Below are positions 35,095-44,930 of a stretch of 64,000 nucleotides of DNA, in pieces (positions within the stretch are counted from its first letter, which is position 1; each line of letters opens with the position of its first letter). Origin of the DNA: Nectonema munidae (lineage: Eukaryota > Nematomorpha > Nectonematoida > Nectonematidae). The notes under the pieces were generated by a model. It saw only the letters and a list, made by a program, of their open reading frames with translations, had not been told where the DNA came from and searched no databases. The position numbers were made by a program, and so were the translations under genes. The stretch covers positions 62,001 to 126,000 of the forward strand of contig JAUIRK010000461.1 in the NCBI GenBank assembly GCA_030549495.1. The letters run 5' to 3'.

Positions 35095-36594
35095 CTAATC
35101 GACGTATTCATTTCTATTAATTAAATTTGGAGCTCGCAGACGACAGAAGTAGCGATTGCGCAAACGAGTTAGAGACTTTGGCTGAATAAATGGATGGGGA
35201 GGCGTTTTTTTCAATTTTTTATTACTCAATTCCCATTGCATAACTTGGAGGGAAGAGAAGTTTAGGTTGCCATTGTAAAGGGAGTTATGGAACTGAAGTA
35301 GTGCCAAGGATATGAGAGCCACGAAGAGTAGAGAGAGAAGAAAGACGACTAAAAGGAGGTATCCCTTGTAGTCAACAATAGCTCCAGCAACTTGAGCAAG
35401 CACAGCAAGACCGAGATTCATGAACGCTTGCATTAGGCCATATGCAGTCCCCAACTGATGCTCAGGTATGATGTAGCCGACCAATGGCCAAAGAGAGGCT
35501 GCTAAGAGAGAATATGACAATCCATAAAAGAACATAGAAATGTATGGATTGACAAAGGTAAACGCGAGTAGGATATTTGAAAGAATGCCAAATAAAACAG
35601 AAAGGTTGAGCCAGTGCAGATTTTGCCCAAATTTATCAACAACAAAGCCAAACATGGGTGCGGAACAAGCTGAAATTATGTAAATCATACTGTTTAAGAA
35701 CCTAGCACTATTCGGAGATTCTGAAAACTTGTAGGTAAAAAATGGGACACCTAGGCCAATAAACGTGAAGACAGCTACATAATAGGTTACGCAGAGAATA
35801 TTCAGCAGCCAGAGGCTAAGAGGAAAGTTGAGGATATCCTTTATGCTTATAGTCTCCTCTTCTTCACAAGAGTCTACTTTTCTCACTCTGTCTGCCTTTT
35901 TGTCAAAATATGTTAGCAGAATGACAAAGAAATAGGAAATTAGACATGTTACCGTCGTTATTAAAAATGTAAATCCTAAACAAAGGTGGCCTTTGTAATA
36001 GTTATTAATCCAATTGTATATTGGCAAAACAACATTCATATTCGCAGTACTACCTAGCCTTGCAATGCTCAATTGTAAACCGAAAACCATATTCAATTCC
36101 CTGCCTTTGAACCAGCTAACTCCATAAAAATTCTGTGCAACAGTCAGGGATTCTCCACCAATACCAAAGACAAAGCGTCCCAGACACATTACATTGTAAG
36201 AATTTAGCAAAGCGCCAAAGGAAAAGATCAAATTACCAATAATCAAAAACATTGAAAATAGGTGACAAGAAACACGAACACCAAAAACTTTATCAATTAG
36301 GTAGCCGCCGAAGAAACAGAGGACAACATTTGGCCAGCTATAAAATGAGTAGAACGCCATGTACTGTGCAGCAGAAATTGACATGTCGTTTCTGAGTTGT
36401 TCTTGCAGTGGAGCTGGTACGTCATAGCAAAAGCACATTCCAAATGATATAAAACATGTTAAAAACATGATAATGAAACGATAATACGGCTGAGATGGGT
36501 CTAAACATCCGCATGCCATTTCTTCCTCTATTTTCGAAGTATCATCTTCTTCGTTTTCGTTTCTAAGCAAGGGAGTCGAGATGGTGTTATTCAT
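35095..36594 (-). CDS. MFSD1: MFSD1, lysosomal major-facilitator transporter
   Basis: Complete 499-residue MFS protein in one frame (human 465). MFSD1 exports dipeptides from lysosomes and is stabilised there by GLMP; this is family knowledge. Seen here: FCYDVPAPLQEQLRNDM, YSWPNVVLCFFGGYLIDKVF, GRFVFGIGGESLTVAQNFYG, SWFKGRELNMVFGLQLSIAR, LWLLNILCVTYYVAVFTFIG, SLWPLVGYIIPEHQLGTAYG, NGNLNFSSLQ. About 12 membrane segments are visible. The ATG at 36594 (MNNTISTPLLRNENEED) has a purine at -3; the open frame runs 14 codons further upstream but without an ATG. An N-terminal leucine pair (TPLL) could be a sorting signal, but it lacks the usual acidic residue four before. No introns, unlike its neighbours. 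Confidence 0.95.
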   Translation of the reverse strand: MNNTISTPLLRNENEEDDTSKIEEEMACGCLDPSQPYYRFIIMFLTCFISFGMCFCYDVPAPLQEQLRNDMSISAAQYMAFYSFYSWPNVVLCFFGGYLIDKVFGVRVSCHLFSMFLIIGNLIFSFGALLNSYNVMCLGRFVFGIGGESLTVAQNFYGVSWFKGRELNMVFGLQLSIARLGSTANMNVVLPIYNWINNYYKGHLCLGFTFLITTVTCLISYFFVILLTYFDKKADRVRKVDSCEEEETISIKDILNFPLSLWLLNILCVTYYVAVFTFIGLGVPFFTYKFSESPNSARFLNSMIYIISACSAPMFGFVVDKFGQNLHWLNLSVLFGILSNILLAFTFVNPYISMFFYGLSYSLLAASLWPLVGYIIPEHQLGTAYGLMQAFMNLGLAVLAQVAGAIVDYKGYLLLVVFLLSLLFVALISLALLQFHNSLYNGNLNFSSLQVMQWELSNKKLKKTPPHPFIQPKSLTRLRNRYFCRLRAPNLINRNEYVD

Positions 36595-36899
36595 GACCAA
36601 ACTTAAAAGATAACTTAATGATTTTAGATCAACCAATTTTGGAAATAGAAGACACTAAAAAGTCTAAATAAATAATGTGGAGATATTAAACTTAAAATTG
36701 GGCAAAAAGAAAGTTTAAAAGAATACGAACAATCAAAGAATTATATCATTGTTTATTGGGTATAGAAATAAATTTTGAAAATGAAAAGGAGATTAAAACG
36801 AAGAGTGCGTTTATTCAAAGGTCGTTGAAAGAACGTGGTTTTTAACTACCTCAAAACCCCAATAATGTCACAAAACTTATTTATGAAGATAATATTGTA

Positions 36900-37656
36900 A
36901 AGAAAAAAATAAAATCCAATATTAAATTTGATGTTAAAAGTGATATAAAATTTTGTCTTTCACTTGATGAATTTTCATCAATTATTAAAAAAGATATTTT
37001 ACTTTGAATCTTCATTCAAATAAAGGTAAATTTTATAATGTGGGTATGGTAAGAATAAAAGGTCCCTTCACTGCTGAAATAGCTCTAGATGAAATAATGC
37101 TAAAGCTTGAAGAGTTTGATCTAAACATTCATGATCATATTATAGCTTTTGTAACAGATGGAGCAAGTTTGATGATAAAACAAGGTTGCTGCTCATACGA
37201 TACATTTGGCTATTTGCTGTTTTGTACAAAAGACAAAATAACATACAAGAAACAGTTTTTTTATTGAGAAAAGTAGTGAACAAGAAAGGATGTTTGAAAA
37301 TGTTTTTGGATTTGATGGAAGTAATCTTGAAATACCAGTATACAATAATTATTTATGTGATAATGACAAAGAAAGAAGCTTAAATTTTATGGAAACTTTG
37401 AGCAAACTTAGAAAAATTATTAAAATATTTAAGTCTCCTTTAAAAAAAATGAAATTCTACAGAATTATGTAAAAAAAAAGAGCCAGGATATGAAAAACTT
37501 GTACTCGTGGATTCCAAAACAATATGAAACAGTTTGGTTATGATGGTATAACGGTTTCTTGATGTTAAATTCTGTGTGACGAAAGCTTTAATTGATTTAA
37601 AATAAAATGTTTTCCTTGCATGCCCCCCTAACTTCCATTTTTTGGCTATGCCACTG
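36900..37656 (+). mobile_element. hAT fragment with right end
   Basis: The frame at 37004-37267 contains LHSNKGKFYNVGMVRIKGPF, EEFDLNIHDHIIAFVTDGAS and LMIKQ, the hAT catalytic region with the second Asp in TDGAS. A later piece (SLNFMETLSKLRKIIKIFKS) continues the order. The right end reads inward CAGTGGCATAGCC with a G run just inside, followed by GTAAGAAC as a possible right target copy. No left end was found, so the element is truncated or diverged. Confidence 0.65.
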
Positions 37657-37804
37657 GTAAGAACTACAGTGAATTATTGTTTCAAATAGATATGATGTTA
37701 AAAACAAGCAGTAAAGAAATAAAAAATTCGTTGTCAATACTTTATATCAAGAAATAATTAGGATCTGAATGAAAAATTAGAGTTTACAATTAAATGTAAA
37801 ATGG

Positions 37805-37950
37805 GCTGGTGGGCTGATAGGTAGAGGCGTCGCCTACGGATCCAAAGCCTTTGGGTTCGAATCCCAGCGATGCCATCGAATTATCATAAAAAGTTCATCA
37901 GTGCAGATATGGAAGTTTCTACTTCCCTTGCATGAAACACCCTGTCAAAA
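37805..37950 (+). repeat. tRNA-derived SINE, family B
   Basis: Box-A-like TGATAGGTAGAGGCGTCGCC and box-B-like TTGGGTTCGAATCCCAGCG are followed by a body with CAGATATGGAAG and CTTCCCTTGCATG, shared with 10331-10450. This is the best preserved tRNA-like head in the window, but the acceptor and anticodon arms do not pair properly. It lies between two hAT relics. Confidence 0.72.
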
Positions 37951-37969
37951 AAAAATGTAAAATGAATTC

Positions 37970-39508
37970 AAAAAATGTTAGAGAGAATCAATTTGATGAG
38001 CTTCAGCGCAAAATATTAGGTATGGTTTAAAAAGTTTCAAAAAATATCTGTTGTCAAAAAAGTCCAACAAAATAGGAGAATAGTTGATATTACCTTGCTG
38101 CAAAGATATATTGAATGTGCCAAGAAGTTTTGAAGTTGAAGCATATCTTCCTGCCAAACGATACCGTTAGAAGGCTAATAGGAGAGATATCTGATGGCAT
38201 GTCAGACGTGGTTTTATTGATTCGGAATTTGATTTTCAACCGTTTTGTTCAGATTAATGAAATGATGGATGTTGCAAATTTATCTCAGCTTTGAGTTTAC
38301 GTACAATATGTATATGACAAGAACATGGTAGTCATTTTTTTATTTGCGAAACTCAGAAGTAGAACAACTGCATAAGAAACATTTGACAAGAGATACTTTT
38401 TTTACAACATATGTTATTAATTCGGTTCTGGCTAAGCAAAAATCTCCAGATGTAATTGTACCCAGTGCGGTGAGCCATAAAACCATACCCGATAAGTTGA
38501 AAAATGTTCTCAATGAAGTCACTAAAACACCAACTCTTGTTTGTTTTCAGATTTATGCAAAGAAAATGATCTTGAAAAAATTTTGCTGCACTCAAACGTG
38601 AGTTGACTTTCGAAAGGAAAATTTTTGAAATGATACTATGGAAAAAAATTCAGCTATTTCTGCAAAGCAAACTAGACATGCATGTAGAATTTTCTGATGC
38701 CCATTTTCGTATATTCCTATCATTTTTAATGAACATATTTAAATATATGAATTTCTTTAACATTGCGCCACAAAGAAAAGATATCAGAATACTCCGTTGT
38801 AATAAAAAAAAATAACAGCTGAAATAGAAACATTATTTGACAAGAAATTTTTTTTTCAATTTTAAAATATATTTGTAGATGAAAATAAGATTTTCATTAA
38901 TAAAGATGTCCTGGAGGCTATTAAACACCTATAGCATATCTTAGCAAAAAAATCTCTATTTTCCTAATCTATAAAAATTTGAAAAATACTATCAATTTAT
39001 CAAAAAACCGGTTTATAGTCTCGATTAGTAATTTGGCCTCATAAGACATTAATTCAAGAACAGTTTATTGATTTGTTTAATGATTGAGGGGGAGCAAAAG
39101 ATTTTTGTGAAATATCTTATAGCGATTTTTCAATTGAAATAGGAGAGTCCTATGCGGATGTTGCAAAGATTGCTCTGATTTGATATGCCACTACATATAA
39201 GTGTGAGTAAGCGCTTTCCATGCTAGTTGCTATTGAAACCAAATCTAGAAACAGATTGGAAGTGAGTAATTATATGATAGTTGCATTGGCCAAAACAGCC
39301 AAATTTAAAAACCGGTTTATACAAAGGAGATGCCATCCACCCCATTGGGATTTGGATTGTTCAGACAATTGTTGAATAAAAAATATTGTTCGTTTTTAAG
39401 TACAGTAGTTTATATGTTGATTTATTTTTTTTAAATGAGACCCCGAGCTATTATAAAATTATAGTTAGACCGCTATGCGGAAATTTTTTAAAAAGTTTGT
39501 GAACCACT
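37970..39508 (+). mobile_element. hAT relic (ZBED5/FAM200-like)
   Basis: Plus-strand pieces in order: VRENQFDELQRKILGM, LPNDTVRRLIGEISDGMSDV (about 38150), MMDVANLSQL with VYVQYVYDKNMV, and a dimerisation-like ALSMLVAIETKSRNRLEVSN (about 39210) with YMIVALAKTAKF. The right end reads inward as GTGGTTCACAAAC, the usual end of this clade. Many stops. The left end is not identifiable; a SINE lies just upstream. Confidence 0.7.
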
Positions 39509-40261
39509 CTTCAAGCTTAACAAGGGAACAATATCATTCATATATGATAGATCACTACTCATCAGATTTAATTAACTCTTTATCCCCCCTTATTGCTATT
39601 TAAGAGTTATTGAGACTAATAATAACTATTGATAATATGAAGTTATATATAGTCACAGTCTATCTGTAATCTGTATAGTCTATCGCTATACTCTAACTAG
39701 GTGAAGGTTTTATACCATGACTAAAAATGATCTCTTTTGTAAATCTTTAGGGTGCTGAATTTTATATTTGGCGTTTGAAGGTTAAATTCTTTATCTTCTA
39801 AAGAAAATATAGAAAGAGTTGTATTAGAGAACTCATTGGTAATACAGTCAGACCTCATTTATCTGATAACCCCACTATCCGATGCAATATTGATTAGGAG
39901 CTCAAAGATTTTTCTCACCCTCTCATCTCACTAATTGTCAACAACCCTGGTTCATATCAAATGAATTGGTTAGGTGGATTGATTACTCTGAACTGAAATG
40001 TATTTTAAATTTTTAGAAACGAAATGTTACCAAGATAGATTATTATCACATAAAAACAAAGAATCATCTTATATAATCTCCATATTCGACCTACATATAT
40101 ATTCAGTTAGTAAATTAAATTATTTGAAAATATATTTAAGACATGGGTTTATGAATTAACAGGTATGTAGCCATGAATTTAAAATTCGTCATTTTAAATA
40201 GAAATTGAATATTTAAAATTTTTGGAAGTAATATTCTTTAAACTTTAGATTTATATTCGGG
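39509..40261. other. non-coding interval
   Basis: AT-rich sequence without coding signature, paired ends or tRNA-like parts. Confidence 0.4.
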
Positions 40262-40345
40262 AGCGTGAGTAAAGTTGATTAGATACTGGGTTTCAATTCT
40301 GCATCAAGATACAACCGGCGCATTGTGCCTTCTCGATGAAAAAAC
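40262..40345 (+). repeat. SINE family A, internally deleted
   Basis: GTGAGTAAAGTTGATTAGAT and ACTGGGTTTCAATTCTGCAT are followed directly by ACAACCGGCGCATTGTGCCT and TCTCGATGAAAA. Compared with the 5222 copy, about 45 nt around box B are missing. Confidence 0.65.
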
Positions 40346-40592
40346 TAAATTTTAAAAAATATCAAATTTGATTATAAAAACATGTTTTAGATTTTTAAAG
40401 CTACGATATATATATGAGTGTTTAATAATTCAAAGGGAAAAATATAGAAAGCTTATTACTAGTATTTAAAAAAAAGAATTTGAAAAAAGAATAAAAATTA
40501 CAAAAGGACATTTTAAGAATACCTTGAAATTTAAAAAAATAATAAAAATATTATAATAATCCTTTTAAAATTACAAAGTCATGCTGCATTAA

Positions 40593-40719
40593 CCGGTTAT
40601 CGACCACAGTCGACATATGTTGATTTTATAAAAATGTAAATCGTCTTCGTTTATTAAGGCGTTTGTATTAAGATTTTTAATACAAAAGATATAGTCTGAT
40701 TATTCTGGCCGTTAACGGG
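40593..40719. mobile_element. piggyBac-type MITE
   Basis: 127 bp between two TTAA targets (40589-40592 and 40720-40723). Ends CCGGTTATCGACCA and, read inward from the right, CCCGTTAACGGCCA match at 11 of 14 positions. No coding capacity. Confidence 0.72.
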
Positions 40720-40727
40720 TTAATTAA

Positions 40728-42949
40728 CACGTTATCCCTAGCATGCTATTGATAAACTTTTATACCACTTATATCCAAGTTTCTTACGTCAAATAGAGTA
40801 TATTTAAAGACTTTGATCAAGAAAATATGTGCAAGATGTGTGTCAGATTATAAATTTATTATTCTACTAATACTTTTTCAGCAAACACATGTAATCCACT
40901 TATCATTTTTGACACGCTTTATGAAAACAATAAAGTGTGCTCGCTTTGAAAATAATGAATATTTCATTTCTTCATCCTCATTTGACTGCTTTCTCTAAAA
41001 ATTTTGTTGCAAACAGATTTAAAATCCACTTATCATTTTTGACAGGTTCTTTACAGATAATAAATTGTGTACGTTTTGAAGATAATATAAAGGATCAATA
41101 TTTCAATATTTCCATTCTTTATTTTTTATTTTAAAAAAATTTTTCGCTTATTCTGATTTTATTCACTATGAAAAGAAAGTCTTTTATAAACGCATGTAAT
41201 ATTATGAATATCGATTAATATTCAGATGATAGCTATTGGGAAGAAAAGATGAAGAATTCATTGAAGAAAACTCTAATTTAGTTTCAGATGTGCAGAACAG
41301 TAGAATACAAGATAGTGATGAGGATGACACTTTATTTTTACAAGATGCTGAAGATGATTCTTTTTATACTGATTCCTTTTTTGAAAGAAGTAGTTCAGAT
41401 GATAAACATGAGATCAAAAATGGTGTAAATTGGTCAACTTATTCAAATAACTTGGTTTTGCAAAGAAGGAACATGTCAATCTTCAACGAAGAAATAAGAG
41501 GAGGGATTTTAAAGTACACGAATCACAAAGTAAAACAAGTGAAAAGCCAGAAACCTCAAAAGTTTCAAGCTTCACCGTTGCAACTTTTACTTTCGATGAA
41601 CTGAATGCTTTTATCGGATTCCTTATAAGATCTGGAGCTGATCGGGACAATATGACTGACTTATCTGACTTTTATTCAAATGACAATTGTAAGCCTTTCT
41701 ATAGAATAGACTATAGAGCATGTATTTCTTTCAATAGCATGAAGTTTTTTCTTAGATGCCTTCGATATGATGATAAAAACACAAGAGATGAAAGGAAGAA
41801 AAAAGATAAAATCACTACTATACGTGAAATATGGGTTCTCTTTTTAGTTTCAATCCAAAAAGTTTACGTTCCTAGCGAAAATATTACTGTCAATGAACGT
41901 CTGGTTGATTACCGTGGAAACATACCTGGTAGAACATACATGCCATGTAAACCTAAAAAATTTGGCATAAAATTTTTTTAGGTATGTGAGGTTGATACAT
42001 CATTTGAATTCAATGCAATAATTTATTGTGGTAAAGAAGGAGAAAAACGAAGTGTAAATTTAGCCAAGAATGTAGTTATGACTTTGTGCCAGCCTTTTTA
42101 TTACACTGGACATCACGCCAGATAACTTTTTTACAAGTCATGACTTAGTTCTTTATTTATTAGAGAAAGATTTAACATTAGTCGGCACGATTCGTTCCAA
42201 CAGAAAAGAAATACGAAAGTCTATGAAAAAAAAACAAATGATCGCTTACCTATGTCAACAAAGTACGTTTTTGATAACACAAACAATATCATGCTTCTTT
42301 CATTTGTTCCAAAAAAAAAGTAAAAATGTTCTTTTACTAACATCGAATTATTTTTCAACAGATATTCAAGATTTGTGTAAACCTGAAATAGTGCACTTAT
42401 ACAATCAAACTAAAAGTGGAGTCGATTGTTTTGATGGAATGATTGAGGGGTATACAACAAGAAGAAAGACAGTGAGGTGGCCTCTTATTATTTTCTACAA
42501 CATGCTGGATGTAGCATGTTTAAATTCTTATATTATATACAAGAAAAACAATGGAAATTTTTCCAGAAAAGCTTTCATGAAAAGTTTGGCTTTTCAACTC
42601 TCCGAGAAACAGAGAGCAAAGAAAAAGTCACTGCCATATGATATGAAAAACTCTTTACAAATTATGAAAATTTTGACCTACACTTCTGTGCTTCCAACTA
42701 TTACTACTTCTACAATCAAAACACCCGGAAAATGTTTTTTTGTTGAAAGTCGATAAAAATCAAGTGTGATGAGTGCAGTAATTTTACATGTAAAATACAC
42801 AAAGTGGAAAAAAATTGTGAAATGCATAAAATGTAATGAAAATTAAAATAAAACCTTTAGTTTGCTAAAACTTTGTTTTTTTGAAAAAGTCTACTTTTTG
42901 TAGACAATTATCCAATGAGGTATATCAAGAAGTCCGCACGGATAAGGGT
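40728..42949 (+). mobile_element. piggyBac transposon, frameshifted
   Basis: 2.2 kb between TTAA sites (40724-40727 and 42950-42953), with loosely matching ends (left CACGTTATCCCTAGC, right read inward ACCCTTATCCGTGC). It starts four bases after the neighbouring MITE, the two targets forming TTAATTAA. Inside the left part, a block AAATCCACTTATCATTTTTG occurs twice (about 40890 and 41022). The transposase occupies 41236-42756. Confidence 0.78.
41236..42756 (+). pseudogene. piggyBac transposase, in pieces
   Basis: An acidic N-terminus (DEDDTLFLQDAEDDSFYTDS) leads into ELNAFIGFLIRSGADRDN, FYRIDYRACISFNSMKFFLR, CLRYDDKNTRDERKKKDKI, VPSENITVNERLVDYRG (where the family usually has an IDE/D-type acid), GRTYMPCKPKKFGIKFF, VDTSFEFNAIIYCGKEGEK and NQTKSGVDCFDGMIEGYTTR, with RRKTVRWPLIIFYNMLDVAC. 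The order matches piggyBac throughout. Frame breaks occur near 41.6, 41.98, 42.1 and 42.2 kb. The C-terminal cysteine tail (KIKCDEC, NCEMHKMC) is partly visible after 42.75 kb. Confidence 0.85.
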
Positions 42950-43415
42950 TTAATCATTAACTAATAAAAAACAGTCTTGAGGGTTGAAATTTTGGATTTT
43001 TTATGAACAGATGCAATTTAATGAAAATTTTATTATTTTGCACAATTCACAAAAATTCAAATCTACTAAATGCACAGGTATTTTTACATCTACGATCTTT
43101 ACGATTTTTTTTTAAATATTTTTGGAAAGTTAATAACCTATAATTTATCACCTGTCTATTATACCAGAAATTCGAAAAAACCACAAAAGTCAATTATAGA
43201 CCTAAAAGTTCTGATTTTTCAATTGGAAAAAAATTTATCGAGTTTTATAATAATAATAATAAATCTCTTTACGAAAGAATAAGTATATATTTGCCCGTTT
43301 TTAAGAATATTTCCAAGAATTATTTTTTGTCCTTTTATAAATCTTGAGCAAATCCGGTTTGATTTGATGATAAACTTATGTTGTCACCGATAGTTTTATA
43401 AAATTAATTTGTTCA

Positions 43416-44930
43416 GTATAAAATTTTCTATATTTTGACGTCACACGTAATGATTGGACTTAAAATGAGCGAAATAGCTCTTAAAACATTGTATATGCTA
43501 TATGGAAAGGTAGATTTCAAGAAGGTGGTTTTAGTGATGCGATACCTTAAATGTCAACAATGCATTCAGTAAAGATTTATACACGAATCATTCATACACA
43601 TCAATAAATACGAATTGAAAGCACACAATAAGAATTTGTGCGTAAAAATCAATAAGAGCGTTCATTCATCTATTTTGGTAACAATCTTATGGAGGCGATG
43701 AGTAAAAAGAAAGCGTGTAAAGATGAGTAGCATAAAAATATTAAATGCAACCAAAAATGTTCTTTTGATTAAACTCCTTAAAACAAATTTTCATTCAATG
43801 ATGAAAATAAGATTAAATAAGACGAAGAGTAAATTAATTTTTTACTGAATATTTATGAAAAAATTGTTTGCATATAAAATTCAGTATAAAATTTGCAACA
43901 TTTTGACTTTATACGCCACGTTTTGTCTTAATTTGAGTAAAAAGCTTAATTTAACTCTTGAATCATTGTATGCTTAACCCGAAATGACGACTCGGTATAA
44001 GAGTAGGTGAACGCAAGCTGTAATCTTTTTCATAATGAAGTGCTTTTAGTAATGCGCCGATTACACCTTGAATGTCAACAATGTAAGATCAAATATTTAC
44101 ATCGATGATACATCAATAATAATAAATATCAATGGTAAATAAGCGCCAAGATTTAGTTAGCGTGTAGCAAAAAAACAATATTAACTTTGTCAGAGAGCTT
44201 TCTTCAATGCTTGTAGCCAGGACCGTACAAAAGGATCGTGGCGCCCACGGGAAAGATCCCGAATGAAGCCAATCACCCCTTGCTCTTTCTACCCCATTCT
44301 GGATTAAAGTGATTTAGAAAAAAATGCTCACATTTTTATTAAACCATATAATTCAGATATATACTGACTGAGTCGAAGAGAGTCTCCATTAAATGTTCAT
44401 TTTTTGTTTTTTAGCAGCAGCAAAATTATCGATGCCTTTGTCAAAAACAACACAATCGAGAACTTCTTTCTCAATGCTCATAAGAGCTAGACTTTGGAAG
44501 CGGGCTTGCCCCATAGTGCTAGTTAGGAAGGACTTAATAAATTTTAGCTTGCTGAATGACTTTTCACAGAATGTAATAGAAGTTCCAATTGTCAGCATGA
44601 TCCTCAGAGACACTTGTAGATTCGGACAGAGTCCTGAGTGCGAGGACAGAAACCAAGTAACTCCATAGCGTTTGCCATGTTTTTCCTTCCGAGGTTTCAA
44701 AAACATTTGAATGTCCTCAATTTCCATCTCAAGCTCTGCTGCGTTGACGTCAGTGGCAATGAAAAGGCGCCCCGGGGCAATTGCCCCCCGCCCCCGTGCC
44801 CTCCCTCTTGATACGGCCCTGCTTGTAACAATATTAATGAGTACGATGAGTTAACAGAAAGCGAGTAGAAATGACTGATGAGTCGCATAAAATATTAAAT
44901 GCTAAATAATTTGAACAAAATGGTATATTT
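43416..44930. repeat. diverged tandem duplication, about 0.4-kb unit, second copy split by a hAT element
   Basis: Copy 1 (about 43416-43810) and copy 2 (about 43885-44217 plus 44822-44930) share, in order: GTATAAAATTT, ATTTTGAC, CTTGAATGTCAACAATG or a close variant, ACATCAATAA, GTAACAAT, GATGAGT and GCATAAAA.ATTAAATGC. Divergence is high, so the duplication is old. Function unknown; it may be an array of an unrecognised repeat. Confidence 0.6.
44218..44821 (-). mobile_element. internally deleted hAT element keeping the transposase C-terminus
   Basis: 604 bp. Ends CAGGACCGTACAAAAGG and, read inward from the right, CAGGGCCGTATCAAGAGG. Flanking 8-mers CTTGTAGC (44210-44217) and CTTGTAAC (44822-44829) differ at one base. 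The sole coding content is a 112-codon minus-strand frame (44389-44727) of the hAT dimerisation domain: LRIMLTIGTSITFCEKSFSK, LKFIKSFLTSTMGQARFQSL, ALMSIEKEVLDCVVF and a basic tail. Same design as the element at 3332-4050, but with different ends. Confidence 0.88.

Noticed and set aside
36595-36636. A 14-codon upstream extension of the MFSD1 frame
   Set aside because: It is open but contains no ATG; it would start with TTG. The ATG at 36594 has a good context and gives the expected N-terminus.
37805-37880. Possible functional tRNA gene
   Set aside because: A and B boxes are good, but the acceptor and anticodon stems do not pair and the body continues into the SINE family B sequence found elsewhere.
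40813-41134. Two overlapping plus-strand frames
   Set aside because: They arise from a duplicated block in the left part of the piggyBac element, before its transposase start.
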